A stretch of 64,000 nucleotides of DNA from contig NZ_UYZY01000004.1 of assembly GCF_900626075.1 (NCBI RefSeq), forward strand, positions 372,001-436,000, in the 5' to 3' direction. Under the pieces are notes generated by a model. It was given only the letters and a program-made list of their open reading frames with translations, ran no database searches and had not been told where the DNA came from. This DNA is from Clostridium transplantifaecale. GTDB lineage: Bacteria > Bacillota > Clostridia > Lachnospirales > Lachnospiraceae. A program made the translations under genes and the position numbers. This document shows positions 42,310 through 50,158 of the stretch, piece by piece. Position 1 is the stretch's first letter. Every line of letters begins with the position of its first letter.

Positions 42310-43182
42310 ATGAAATTTATGGAACAAAGAAAGAGGGAACCGTCGGAGAGGCATTCCGGCCATCATCTGCCTATAGCGGAAAACGCGCTGTTCTGGATGC
42401 TGCTGGTGCTTTTGTCAATCGGCTGCATCACATCTCTGTATGAAAAATCCATACATAAGGGGGATGCGTCCAGCGTCTCATCACAGAGCGTATTTAAATA
42501 TGTCAAAGCCGCAGGCAGGAATTATCAGATTAAGGAAAGAAGGCTTCCCATTTACTGCGTGAAGACGGATAAACCACAGGTGGCGCTGACGTTTGACGCG
42601 GCCTGGGGAAATGAGGATACACGCCGGCTCATGGATATCCTGGGGGCTCACAATATCAAGGTTACTTTTTTTATGACAGGCGGATGGGTGGAAAAATATC
42701 CGGAGGATGTCCGCTACATTGCGGGGCAGGGGCATGAGCTTGGAAATCACAGTGAAAATCACAAGAATATGAGCCAGCTCGATAAATCAAAGATAAAGTC
42801 AGAACTGCAGACGGTGCATGACAAAGTGAAAAAACTGACGGGAGAAGATATGACGCTGTTCAGACCTCCTTACGGTGACTATAATAATAATGTGATAGAA
42901 GTGGTCGATTCCATGGGATATTATCCGATTCAGTGGGATATAGACAGTTTAGATTGGAAGGACTACGGCGCCGATTCGATTGTGAATAAAGTCCTGGACG
43001 ATCCGCATCTCGGCAATGGAAGCATTATTCTGATGCACAATGGAGCGAAGTATACCCCGGATGCCCTGGAAGCGGTCATAACGGGGCTGCAGCAAAAAGG
43101 ATTTGAAATTGTTCCGGTATCGTCTCTTATATGGAAAGAAAATTTTCATCTCGATCAGGAGGGACGTCAGTTTACTGATTAA
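42310..43182 (+). CDS. Polysaccharide deacetylase, PdaB-like
   Basis: A 290-residue protein with a short cytoplasmic start, one membrane helix (ALFWMLLVLLSIGCITSL) and an outer NodB-homology domain. Motif 1 is LTFDAAWGNEDT, motif 2 HELGNHSENHKN (metal histidines), motif 3 LFRPPYGDYN and the late motif ILMHNG. Such enzymes remove N-acetyl groups from peptidoglycan sugars; the PdaB type acts in spore cortex formation, which fits SpoIIID in the same genome. AGGTGG precedes the ATG. A decayed relative lies directly downstream. Confidence 0.9.
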   Translation: MKFMEQRKREPSERHSGHHLPIAENALFWMLLVLLSIGCITSLYEKSIHKGDASSVSSQSVFKYVKAAGRNYQIKERRLPIYCVKTDKPQVALTFDAAWGNEDTRRLMDILGAHNIKVTFFMTGGWVEKYPEDVRYIAGQGHELGNHSENHKNMSQLDKSKIKSELQTVHDKVKKLTGEDMTLFRPPYGDYNNNVIEVVDSMGYYPIQWDIDSLDWKDYGADSIVNKVLDDPHLGNGSIILMHNGAKYTPDALEAVITGLQQKGFEIVPVSSLIWKENFHLDQEGRQFTD

Positions 43183-43219
43183 GATTGCTTATTTTACTGT
43201 TCTGTTTTATACTGTATTT

Positions 43220-43550
43220 ATGGATAAAACACTGATAAAACCAAAAACAATCCAGAAATTAACAGATTACATTTTGATTTGTAACGGAAGTGTTTGGGAA
43301 GGGGAGGCATTTCTATTCAGAGCCCCCTATGAAGCTTATAATTCAAAAGTGATTGACACGGTGAAAATAACGGGTATTACTGTATTCAGTGGTCTATCGA
43401 TTCTTTAGACAGGCACTGGAGACAATTATTAAAGAAATATAGGCCAGAGGATATACAATTGTACCCGTCTCAGAACTGATTTACACCAGGGATTACAAAC
43501 TGGATGTCTATGGAATCCAGCATTCCACGAAAGCACAAGAGACTGAATAA
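43220..43550 (+). pseudogene. Decayed, frameshifted C-terminal copy of polysaccharide deacetylase
   Basis: Fragments in different frames match the intact neighbour in order. EAFLFRAPYEAYNSKVIDTV (from about 43302) corresponds to its LFRPPYGDYNNNVIEVV. YYCIQWSIDSLD (43375-43410, shifted frame) corresponds to YYPIQWDIDSLD. GYTIVPVSELIY (from 43449) corresponds to FEIVPVSSLIW and runs to a TAA at 43550. The stretch with the last metal motif is missing, and at least one frameshift and stops interrupt it. It probably arose by tandem duplication followed by decay. Confidence 0.85.
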
Positions 43551-43600
43551 TAGATTTTTAACGGAGCGTATGTCGTGCTGATATGGAAAAAAGTTCTGCC

Positions 43601-43629
43601 TTTACACAGAACATACGTTCTGATATAAT
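43601..43629 (+). promoter_or_regulatory. dinB promoter with LexA (SOS) box
   Basis: TTTACA (43601-43606), 17 bases, TATAAT (43624-43629). Between them is GAACATACGTTC (43609-43620), which fits the Gram-positive LexA/DinR box GAAC-N4-GTTC. Confidence 0.9.
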
Positions 43630-43713
43630 GGGTTTATTAAACAGCAGGAGCCGCCGCACGGTTCCTGTTTCAGACAGGAATTATATGTTTCTAAATTTAC
43701 CGGAGGTGGAAAC

Positions 43714-45144
43714 ATGGGACAGGTTGTATTTCATGTGGATGTGAACAGTGCATTTCTTTCCTGGGAAGCTGTTTACCGGCTGAGGCACCTGGGAGGAACC
43801 AGGGATTTAAGGGAAGGAATCTGCGCTGTGGGCGGCGACAGCAGCAAGCGCCGCGGCATTATACTGGCAAAGTCCATAAAGGCGAAGCAATTTGGCGTCC
43901 GGACGGGGGAATCCATCATGGAAGCGCGAAAGAAATGTCCCCAGCTGGAACTTGTGCCGGCTCATTATAATCTTTATAAAGAGTCGTCGCAGGCGTTTAT
44001 GGATATGCTGAGAGAGTATTCCCCCAACGTGGAACCGTACAGTATTGATGAGGCCTTTATGGATATGACGGGAATGGAGAAACTGTTCGGGCCGCCGGAA
44101 GAAGCGGCTAACCGCATCCGGGAGAGGATTGAGTCGGAGCTTGGATTTACCGTCAATATCGGCGTATCCTCCAATAAACTGCTGGCAAAGATGGCCTCGG
44201 ATTTTAAGAAACCCAACCTGGTGCACACGCTTTTTCAGGATGAGATTGCAGAGAAGATGTGGCCCCTGCCCGTGAGGGAACTGTTTTTTGTCGGCCGGGC
44301 AACCGAGCAGAAGCTCTCGGCTATGGGGATCCACACGATCGGGGAGCTGGCGAATACGGAACTGTCCATAATAACCAGTCATTTGAAAAAGCACGGCGAG
44401 GTGATCTGGAATTTTGCCAACGGCGAGGCTCCCGATCTGGTGGAGCCGGAAGCGCCCGACAATAAGGGATACGGCAACAGCACGACGATTTCTTTTGACG
44501 TGACGGACGCGCAGATCGCGAAGATGGTGCTGCTGTCTCTGGCGGAGACCGTCGGAACGCGGCTCAGAAGCCATGGAGTTAAGGCGGAAGTGGTCTCGGT
44601 ATCAATTAAGAACAACCTCCTGCAGTCGCAGGGGCACCAGATGGTGCTGGCGGCACCCACCAATATTACGGCGGAGCTCTATCAGGCGGCTTGCCGTCTT
44701 TTTGAGGAGCTGTGGGATGGGGCGCCAATCCGCCATCTTGGGATACAGACTACCAGAATTAAGGAAGAGAGCGCCCGCCAGATGAGCATTTTCGATACGA
44801 CGGACTACGAAAAACTGGAGAAGTTAGACAGGGCCGTGGATGCCATCCGCGGTAAATTCGGTACGGATGCCGTCAAAAGGGCTTCATTCCTTCCTCCTGA
44901 TATCAATGATAAGGAAGAGAAGGACAACGGGAAAGTGAGCGTGCAGGGGACAAAAACTGCATTGGTTCCTGAAGAACGAAATCCGAAAGACGATTCTGTC
45001 AAAGATCAGGATAAGACGAACAAAACGAATAAAATGGCCGGGAAAGCGGAAACTAGGAAGAGAGCAGGAAGAATAGACCATATGTCGGGCGGAATTTCCA
45101 GGGAGAAGCTGACCGTGGATTACAGCAGAATTAAGATAGATTAG
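43714..45144 (+). CDS. dinB: DNA polymerase IV (Y family)
   Basis: A 476-residue translesion polymerase. The catalytic carboxylates lie in HVDVNSAFLSWE and YSIDEAFMDM; GVSSNKLLAKMASDFKKP and the thumb segment LPVRELFFVGRATEQKL follow, then the little-finger domain. The C-terminal ~80 residues are basic and low-complexity (KDQDKTNKTNKMAGKAETRK), longer than in typical DinB and without an obvious beta-clamp motif that I can fix. A LexA box in the promoter shows induction by DNA damage. GGAGG precedes the ATG. Confidence 0.96.
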   Translation: MGQVVFHVDVNSAFLSWEAVYRLRHLGGTRDLREGICAVGGDSSKRRGIILAKSIKAKQFGVRTGESIMEARKKCPQLELVPAHYNLYKESSQAFMDMLREYSPNVEPYSIDEAFMDMTGMEKLFGPPEEAANRIRERIESELGFTVNIGVSSNKLLAKMASDFKKPNLVHTLFQDEIAEKMWPLPVRELFFVGRATEQKLSAMGIHTIGELANTELSIITSHLKKHGEVIWNFANGEAPDLVEPEAPDNKGYGNSTTISFDVTDAQIAKMVLLSLAETVGTRLRSHGVKAEVVSVSIKNNLLQSQGHQMVLAAPTNITAELYQAACRLFEELWDGAPIRHLGIQTTRIKEESARQMSIFDTTDYEKLEKLDRAVDAIRGKFGTDAVKRASFLPPDINDKEEKDNGKVSVQGTKTALVPEERNPKDDSVKDQDKTNKTNKMAGKAETRKRAGRIDHMSGGISREKLTVDYSRIKID

Positions 45145-45145
45145 C

Positions 45146-45297
45146 GTTACTGTTCACATCGCATTACGCTGTGAACAATAACACGCTTCGCGATGCACAG
45201 AAATGGCAAAGAACGCCATTTCGCGCCGCAGAACTCGGGATTTTCACGAAAAGCACGTGAAAACACCTCGCGGAATACATCCCGAGTGAACAGTAAC
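45146..45297 (+). repeat. Dispersed repeat copy R2 (MITE-like)
   Basis: A 152-bp element bounded by perfect 12-bp inverted repeats GTTACTGTTCAC (45146-45157) and GTGAACAGTAAC (45286-45297). A third related 12-mer, GTGAACAATAAC (45171-45182), forms a hairpin with the left end. The right half folds through CTCGGGA/TCCCGAG with inner TTTTCAC/GTGAAAA. It carries no ORF. Related copies lie at 8589-8720 (inverted) and 48017-48172. Confidence 0.85.
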
Positions 45298-45395
45298 AGA
45301 TTAACCACAGCCGTGCGAACTCTGGAAAAAGGACAGTTCTTATGGTAATATTTATAGTGGACAATAACCAATATATGAATGAAAGAGGGATTGTG

Positions 45396-45644
45396 ATGGC
45401 AAAGGAAATCATATTTAAGATGGAGAGGCCGGGACTTGTGGAGCAGGGCCAGGAGGTCGAGGTGAGCGAATCAGTCACCCCTTTTAACGTTAACTATATG
45501 ATAGAACCGGCCGTGGCGATGTCGGGGCTTTTCAAGCTCAACAACAGATTAAAAACGGAGAACGGGGTTACAAGGGGAATTGTGAAGGAAATTGTAGAAA
45601 ATGACCGGGGTTTTTACGTGACCGTCACGTTTCCGGAGGAGTAA
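45396..45644 (+). CDS. Small conserved-looking protein of unknown function
   Basis: An 82-residue protein beginning MAKEIIFKMERPGLVEQGQE and ending in VTVTFPEE. The mixture of strands and one helix suggests a small compact domain; there is no signal, membrane helix or metal motif. The ATG at 45396 follows AAAGAGGG at normal spacing; an upstream in-frame ATG (45342) would add a hydrophobic stretch without a ribosome site. I recall similar short proteins in Lachnospiraceae genomes but no function. Confidence 0.65.
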   Translation: MAKEIIFKMERPGLVEQGQEVEVSESVTPFNVNYMIEPAVAMSGLFKLNNRLKTENGVTRGIVKEIVENDRGFYVTVTFPEE

Positions 45645-45763
45645 GTTTGTAGAAATTTGTAAATTTTTGTAAATTTATGTTGACAAACAATTGAATTTAC
45701 AGGTGCATTGTGATAAAGTGTGTGGGAAAAAGATAACCGACAGAGAAGGAAGTGTGACCCAAG

Positions 45764-45943
45764 ATGAAAAAAATACCACAGGATCCGATTATGTGCCTGA
45801 GTTTTATTAATACTCAGCTCCGCGACTATTATTCCAGCCTGGAATCACTTTGTGACGACTTGATGGTGGACCGGCAGGAGCTGGAGAAAAAACTGGCAGA
45901 GGCCGGTTACTGTTACGACAAAGGCCAGAACCGTTTTCGATGA
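45764..45943 (+). CDS. DUF4250-family small protein
   Basis: A 59-residue protein that starts MKKIPQDPIMCLSFINTQLR, continues DYYSSLESLCDDL and ends GYCYDKGQNRF. The PxDPxMxLSxxNTxLRD opening and the GYxYDxxxNxF ending are the family signature of DUF4250, whose role is unknown. AGAAGGAAG precedes the ATG. The prepilin-like frame begins two bases after its stop, so the two are probably cotranscribed. Confidence 0.85.
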   Translation: MKKIPQDPIMCLSFINTQLRDYYSSLESLCDDLMVDRQELEKKLAEAGYCYDKGQNRFR

Positions 45944-45944
45944 T

Positions 45945-46442
45945 ATGACTAAAAGACAAAAGATGAACGAGAATAGGGGATGCGGCGAAAATAAAGGATT
46001 TACACTGTTGGAACTGGTTGTATCCGTATCGATACTTGCCATATTGGTAGGGATGGCGGCACCTGTTTTGGCAAAGTACATTGAAAAAGCCCGGGAACAG
46101 CGCTATATGACGGAAGCGGAAAGCGTCAGCCTGGCCACACAGCTTTATATGATAGATATGGAAGCAGCCGGGACTCCGCTGACACAGGAAAAATTAGCAG
46201 CTCAGCTATGTGAGATTGAAGTATCTTCAAAGAGACATGTGCTGAATCCGTACCTGACGAGGAGAGCCACCATGGGAGCGGAAATACAGGAATTCCATTT
46301 TGTGAAATCCGTGCTGGTTGAATTTGTTTACGCCGTGGATGGCTACAAAATCTCTGTAAAGCTGGCGGGGGATATTTCCATCGTGAGGGAAAAGCCGGAT
46401 ATCAGTATAACAAAAACAGGAGTGACAGAGGACGGTGAATAG
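45945..46442 (+). CDS. Orphan prepilin-like protein with N-terminal methylation motif
   Basis: A 165-residue protein with the type IV prepilin signature: a charged leader ending NKG, cleavage before FTLLELVVSVSILAILVGMA, and a hydrophobic helix of about 20 residues. The rest is a soluble domain without cysteine pairs typical of major pilins. No prepilin peptidase, pilus ATPase or other pilus gene occurs nearby, so it must use machinery encoded elsewhere. The ATG at 45945 has a weak ribosome site; Met7 at 45963 is an alternative. Confidence 0.8.
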   Translation: MTKRQKMNENRGCGENKGFTLLELVVSVSILAILVGMAAPVLAKYIEKAREQRYMTEAESVSLATQLYMIDMEAAGTPLTQEKLAAQLCEIEVSSKRHVLNPYLTRRATMGAEIQEFHFVKSVLVEFVYAVDGYKISVKLAGDISIVREKPDISITKTGVTEDGE

Positions 46443-46495
46443 CCGGAGCAGGTTAGAACAGATTCCGGTTTGAAGAATAGGACGGAGTGAATACA

Positions 46496-47992
46496 GTGGG
46501 CGTGATTGGAACGATTTTTGATGGAGCGGTGTCGGTCTGGACATGGCTTCTGGAACATCTGATTTTTGTCAATTTAATATTGTCGATTATTATCGTATTT
46601 TTCAGGAGGCATGATCCGAAGACGGTTTGGACGTGGCTTCTGGCTTTGTATTTCATTCCGGTATTTGGCATTCTCTTTTATCTGTTTTTTGACCAGGATT
46701 TCAGGAAGAGCAAGATGTTCAGGATTAAAGAGGTGGAGGACCGTCTCAAATATTCGGCTAAAAACCAGGAAGAATTCATCAAAAGCCAGGACATGGGACT
46801 TCTGGGTTCCCTGGCCGGAGGATATGCGGATTTGGTTCTTTATAACCTGGAGGTATCCGGAGCAGTGCTGACGATGAATAACCATGTGGAAATTTTTACA
46901 GACGGCGTGGAGAAGTTTGACGATTTAAAAGAAGAACTTAAGAAGGCCAGACGTTATATCCATATTCAGTACTATATTATAAAGAATGATGAACTGTTTG
47001 ATTCAATGATTCCGATCCTGCTTGAGAAGGTGAGGGAGGGCGTCGAAGTCAGGATTCTGTACGACGGGATGGGCGGCCGTTTTATGCCGAAGCGAAAATG
47101 GAAGATGCTTGAGGAAGCCGGCATTGGGATTGCAAGCTTCTTCCCGCCGATTCTGGGCCGTCTCAATTTCCGTGTGAATTACAGAAACCACAGGAAGATT
47201 GTTGTGATTGACGGCCGCGTCGGCTATGTCGGCGGCTTTAATATCGGCCGGGAATATATCTCTAAGGATCCAAAGTTCGGATACTGGCGGGATACCCATC
47301 TGAAAATTTACGGCGAGGCGGTAATCGGCCTGCAGCTCCGTTTTGCCCAGGACTGGAATTATGCGGCGGGGGAGAATCTGTTTAAGGATATGAGCTATTT
47401 TAATGAGACGGCCGATTTGACGGAACCTGCGCTGATTGACAGTATGGCCGGAATCCAGATCGTTTCCAGCGGACCCGATACCCAGACCAGGCAGATACGC
47501 GATAATTACCTGGAACTGTTCCATAAGGCCAGGCATCATATCTATATTCAGACACCTTATTTTGTCCCGGATGATGCCGTTCTGTCAGCCATTCAGATTG
47601 CGGCCCGCTCCGGCGTGGATGTGCGTCTGATGATTCCGTGCAAACCGGATCATCCGTTTGTGTACTGGGCCACCTATTCCTATGTGGGCGATCTGCTGAA
47701 GGCGGGAGCCAGATGCTACACGTATGAGAACGGTTTTCTTCATGCCAAAGGCGTTTCCGTGGACGGTTTTGTGAGCTGTTACGGTACGGCTAATATGGAT
47801 ATCCGAAGTTTTGAACTGAATTTTGAAGTTAATGCGGTCATCTATGACGAGGCTACGACGGAACGCTTGGAAGAGGCATTCCTGAATGATCTTCCGCTGT
47901 GCAGGGAGATTACACCGGAGGATTATGAGGCCAGGGGGCTTGTGATCCGTTTTAAGGAACAGTGCAGCCGCCTGCTGTCTCCGCTTTTATAG
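46496..47992 (+). CDS. cls: Cardiolipin synthase (phospholipase D family)
   Basis: A 498-residue membrane enzyme that joins two phosphatidylglycerols into cardiolipin. Two N-terminal membrane helices (about 15-65) precede two HKD catalytic motifs: NHRKIVVIDGRVGYVGGFN and FLHAKGVSVDGFVSCYGTAN. The family sequence YFVPDDAVLSAI lies between them. GTG at 46496 is favoured since GGAG lies eight bases before it; GTG at 46487 would overlap that site. It ends shortly before repeat copy R3. Confidence 0.95.
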   Translation: MGVIGTIFDGAVSVWTWLLEHLIFVNLILSIIIVFFRRHDPKTVWTWLLALYFIPVFGILFYLFFDQDFRKSKMFRIKEVEDRLKYSAKNQEEFIKSQDMGLLGSLAGGYADLVLYNLEVSGAVLTMNNHVEIFTDGVEKFDDLKEELKKARRYIHIQYYIIKNDELFDSMIPILLEKVREGVEVRILYDGMGGRFMPKRKWKMLEEAGIGIASFFPPILGRLNFRVNYRNHRKIVVIDGRVGYVGGFNIGREYISKDPKFGYWRDTHLKIYGEAVIGLQLRFAQDWNYAAGENLFKDMSYFNETADLTEPALIDSMAGIQIVSSGPDTQTRQIRDNYLELFHKARHHIYIQTPYFVPDDAVLSAIQIAARSGVDVRLMIPCKPDHPFVYWATYSYVGDLLKAGARCYTYENGFLHAKGVSVDGFVSCYGTANMDIRSFELNFEVNAVIYDEATTERLEEAFLNDLPLCREITPEDYEARGLVIRFKEQCSRLLSPLL

Positions 47993-48016
47993 AGCGGATT
48001 AAGAGTTACAAGAGGT

Positions 48017-48172
48017 GTTACAGTTTACGTCGGATATACTGCGCGGGCGTGCTACGGATTACGGAGCAACAGCAGCACTGCCAAAGAACGCCATTTCGCG
48101 CCGCAGAACTCGGGATTTTCACGAAAAACACGTGAAAACACCTCGCGGAATACATCCCGAGTGAACAGTAAC
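48017..48172 (+). repeat. Dispersed repeat copy R3 (MITE-like)
   Basis: A 156-bp element running from GTTACAGTTTAC (48017-48028; 10 of 12 positions match the R2 end) to GTGAACAGTAAC (48161-48172). From CCAAAGAACGCC (48081) to the right end it is nearly identical to R2, while the left third has diverged. It lies in the 271-base gap between cls and plsC. Confidence 0.82.
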
Positions 48173-48211
48173 CCAACGGTTCTTTACAGGCATTTTACAG
48201 ACAGGAAAAGC

Positions 48212-48240
48212 TTGTAAAAGAGCCGTTATTTTTATATAAT
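48212..48240 (+). promoter_or_regulatory. Promoter of plsC-pheA
   Basis: TTGTAA (48212-48217), 17 bases, TATAAT (48235-48240), 24 bases before the plsC ATG. Confidence 0.75.
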
Positions 48241-48263
48241 AGAACGGATAGAGAGGTGAAGAT

Positions 48264-49019
48264 ATGATACGTTTTATATTAGTGGCATCAACTGTAATTG
48301 GTTTCCTTATTTTTTCCACAGGACTTTTGCATAAACTGAAAAAGACAGGCAAAAGTGACCAGGAGAAGATGGAGCGGGAGAGTCTGCGCATTGTGCAGAA
48401 AGTATTCCGTTTTATACTTAAAATGTCGGGAGTGACCGTGACCGTCAAAGGGATGGAGAATGTGCCGGAAGGACAGCCTGTCCTGTATGTGGGAAACCAC
48501 AGAAGTTATTTTGATATTCTTGTTGGTTATACGACAGTGCCGAGCTTACTTGGGTTTGTAGCAAAGAAAGAGATGAAGCGGTATCCGCTGCTTTCCGACT
48601 GGATGACTAATGTCAACTGCCTGTTCCTGGATCGCAAGAACCTGAAAGAGGGGCTTAAGACAATCCTGGAAGGAATCGAAAAGGTAAAGAGGGGCGTTTC
48701 CATCTGGATTTTTCCGGAGGGAACGAGAAACAGAGGGGAAGATCTCCTGGAGCTCCTGCCTTTTAAAGAAGGAAGCTTAAAGATTGCCGAGAAATCAGGA
48801 TGCCCGGTAATACCGGTCGCCATCACCGGAACGGCGGAGATATTTGAAAAACATTTTCCCATTATCAGGCCGGCCCATGTGACGATTGAGTTTGGACAGC
48901 CGTTTATTATCAAGGAACTGCCTCCGGAGGAGCGCAAGTTTGTAGGGGCATATACGAGAAAGCAGATTATCAGAATGCTTGAAAAGGAGCAGCATGGACT
49001 TACAGGAAATCAGAATTAA
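48264..49019 (+). CDS. plsC: 1-acyl-glycerol-3-phosphate acyltransferase (PlsC family)
   Basis: A 251-residue membrane-bound acyltransferase that makes phosphatidic acid. It has an N-terminal membrane helix, the catalytic NHRSYFD (NHx4D box), a following SxLGFVAKKEMKRYP-type segment and the glycerophosphate-binding FPEGTRNRGE, then the PVAITGT block. GAGGTG precedes the ATG. Its last 26 bases overlap pheA, so the two unrelated functions share one transcript. Confidence 0.93.
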   Translation: MIRFILVASTVIGFLIFSTGLLHKLKKTGKSDQEKMERESLRIVQKVFRFILKMSGVTVTVKGMENVPEGQPVLYVGNHRSYFDILVGYTTVPSLLGFVAKKEMKRYPLLSDWMTNVNCLFLDRKNLKEGLKTILEGIEKVKRGVSIWIFPEGTRNRGEDLLELLPFKEGSLKIAEKSGCPVIPVAITGTAEIFEKHFPIIRPAHVTIEFGQPFIIKELPPEERKFVGAYTRKQIIRMLEKEQHGLTGNQN

Positions 49020-50121
49020 ACTGGATGGAATCGATACACAGATTGAGAAGCTTTTTGAAGAGAGAATGAGACTCTGCGCGGATGTGGCGGAGTATAAGAT
49101 TGAGACGGGCAAGGCTGTTTACGACGCTAAGCGCGAACAGGAGAAGATAGAAACCCTGACCGGGATGGCAGAGGGTGATTTTAATAAACAGGCGGTCGGG
49201 GAGCTTTTTCTCCAGATGATGACACTGAGCCGCCGGTACCAGTACCAGACGATGGCGGGGCGCATCGGCCTGATGGAGCTGGGCTTTGAGAAAGTGAAGA
49301 AACTGGACACTGCGGGAAAAAGGATTGCATTCCAGGGATTAGAAGGGGCCTATGGCCATGCCGCTGCGCTGCAATACTTTGGCAAAGCGGCCGATATCCA
49401 CCACGTCCGCAGGTTTGAAGACCTGATGATAGAGGTGAAGGAGGGCCGGGCCGATTACAGTGTGCTTCCGATCGAGAACTCCTCCGCAGGAGCCGTTACG
49501 GATAACTATGATCTGCTTTTAAAGTATAACAATTACATAGTGGCGGAAACTTTTGTTCCGGTAAACCACTTCCTGCTTGGGACGCAGGATGCCTCCATTG
49601 AGGATATCCGGCGCGTATATGCCCATCCCCAGGCGCTGATGCAGAGCTCCGGATTCCTGAACGGAAGGGAGAACTGGCAGCAGCTCAGCATGGAGAATAA
49701 TGCGGTCGCCGCCAAGAAGATCAGGGATGAGAACGACAGGACCCAGGCTGCGGTGGCAAGTGAGATAGCAGGGGAAATCTACGGCTTAAAACCGCTTGCC
49801 ACTTCCATCAACAACAGTAAAGAGAACACGACGCGTTTCCTGATTTTGTCGGCTGAGCCGGTATTTAGGGAAGACGCCGAGAAGATTAGCATCTGTTTTG
49901 AACTTCCCCACAAGATTGGTACTCTTTACAACATACTGGGGAACTTTATTTTTAATCACGTCAACATGAGGATGATCGAGTCACGTCCGGTTCCCGGGCG
50001 TAACTGGGAATACCGTTTCTTTGTCGACATAGAAGGAAATCTGGAGAATCCGGGAGTCATTAATGCGCTTTACGGCATATCACAGGAAGCGAAGAACATG
50101 AGAATTCTCGGTAATTATTGA
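48994..50121 (+). CDS. pheA: Bifunctional chorismate mutase/prephenate dehydratase
   Basis: This 375-residue phenylalanine-biosynthesis enzyme has three parts. An AroQ-type chorismate mutase (about 1-90: LDGIDTQIEKLFEERMRL) is followed by a prephenate dehydratase domain (about 108-285: FQGLEGAYGHAAALQYFG, IENSSAGAV, and an NNSKENTTRFL end). The C-terminal ACT domain (about 295-370: ELPHKIGTLYNILGNF, MRMIESRP) gives feedback control by phenylalanine. The start ATG 48994 follows AAAGGAG inside the end of plsC; a TTG at 48979 is unlikely. No T-box leader was found. Confidence 0.96.
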   Translation: MDLQEIRIKLDGIDTQIEKLFEERMRLCADVAEYKIETGKAVYDAKREQEKIETLTGMAEGDFNKQAVGELFLQMMTLSRRYQYQTMAGRIGLMELGFEKVKKLDTAGKRIAFQGLEGAYGHAAALQYFGKAADIHHVRRFEDLMIEVKEGRADYSVLPIENSSAGAVTDNYDLLLKYNNYIVAETFVPVNHFLLGTQDASIEDIRRVYAHPQALMQSSGFLNGRENWQQLSMENNAVAAKKIRDENDRTQAAVASEIAGEIYGLKPLATSINNSKENTTRFLILSAEPVFREDAEKISICFELPHKIGTLYNILGNFIFNHVNMRMIESRPVPGRNWEYRFFVDIEGNLENPGVINALYGISQEAKNMRILGNY

Positions 50122-50158
50122 CGGTACGGTATTTCGGCTCAGCCGGAAAGAGGGCAGC

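Noticed and set aside
43807..44574. 255-residue minus-strand frame within dinB
   Set aside because: Arg/His/Leu-rich shadow of a well-supported DNA polymerase IV gene.
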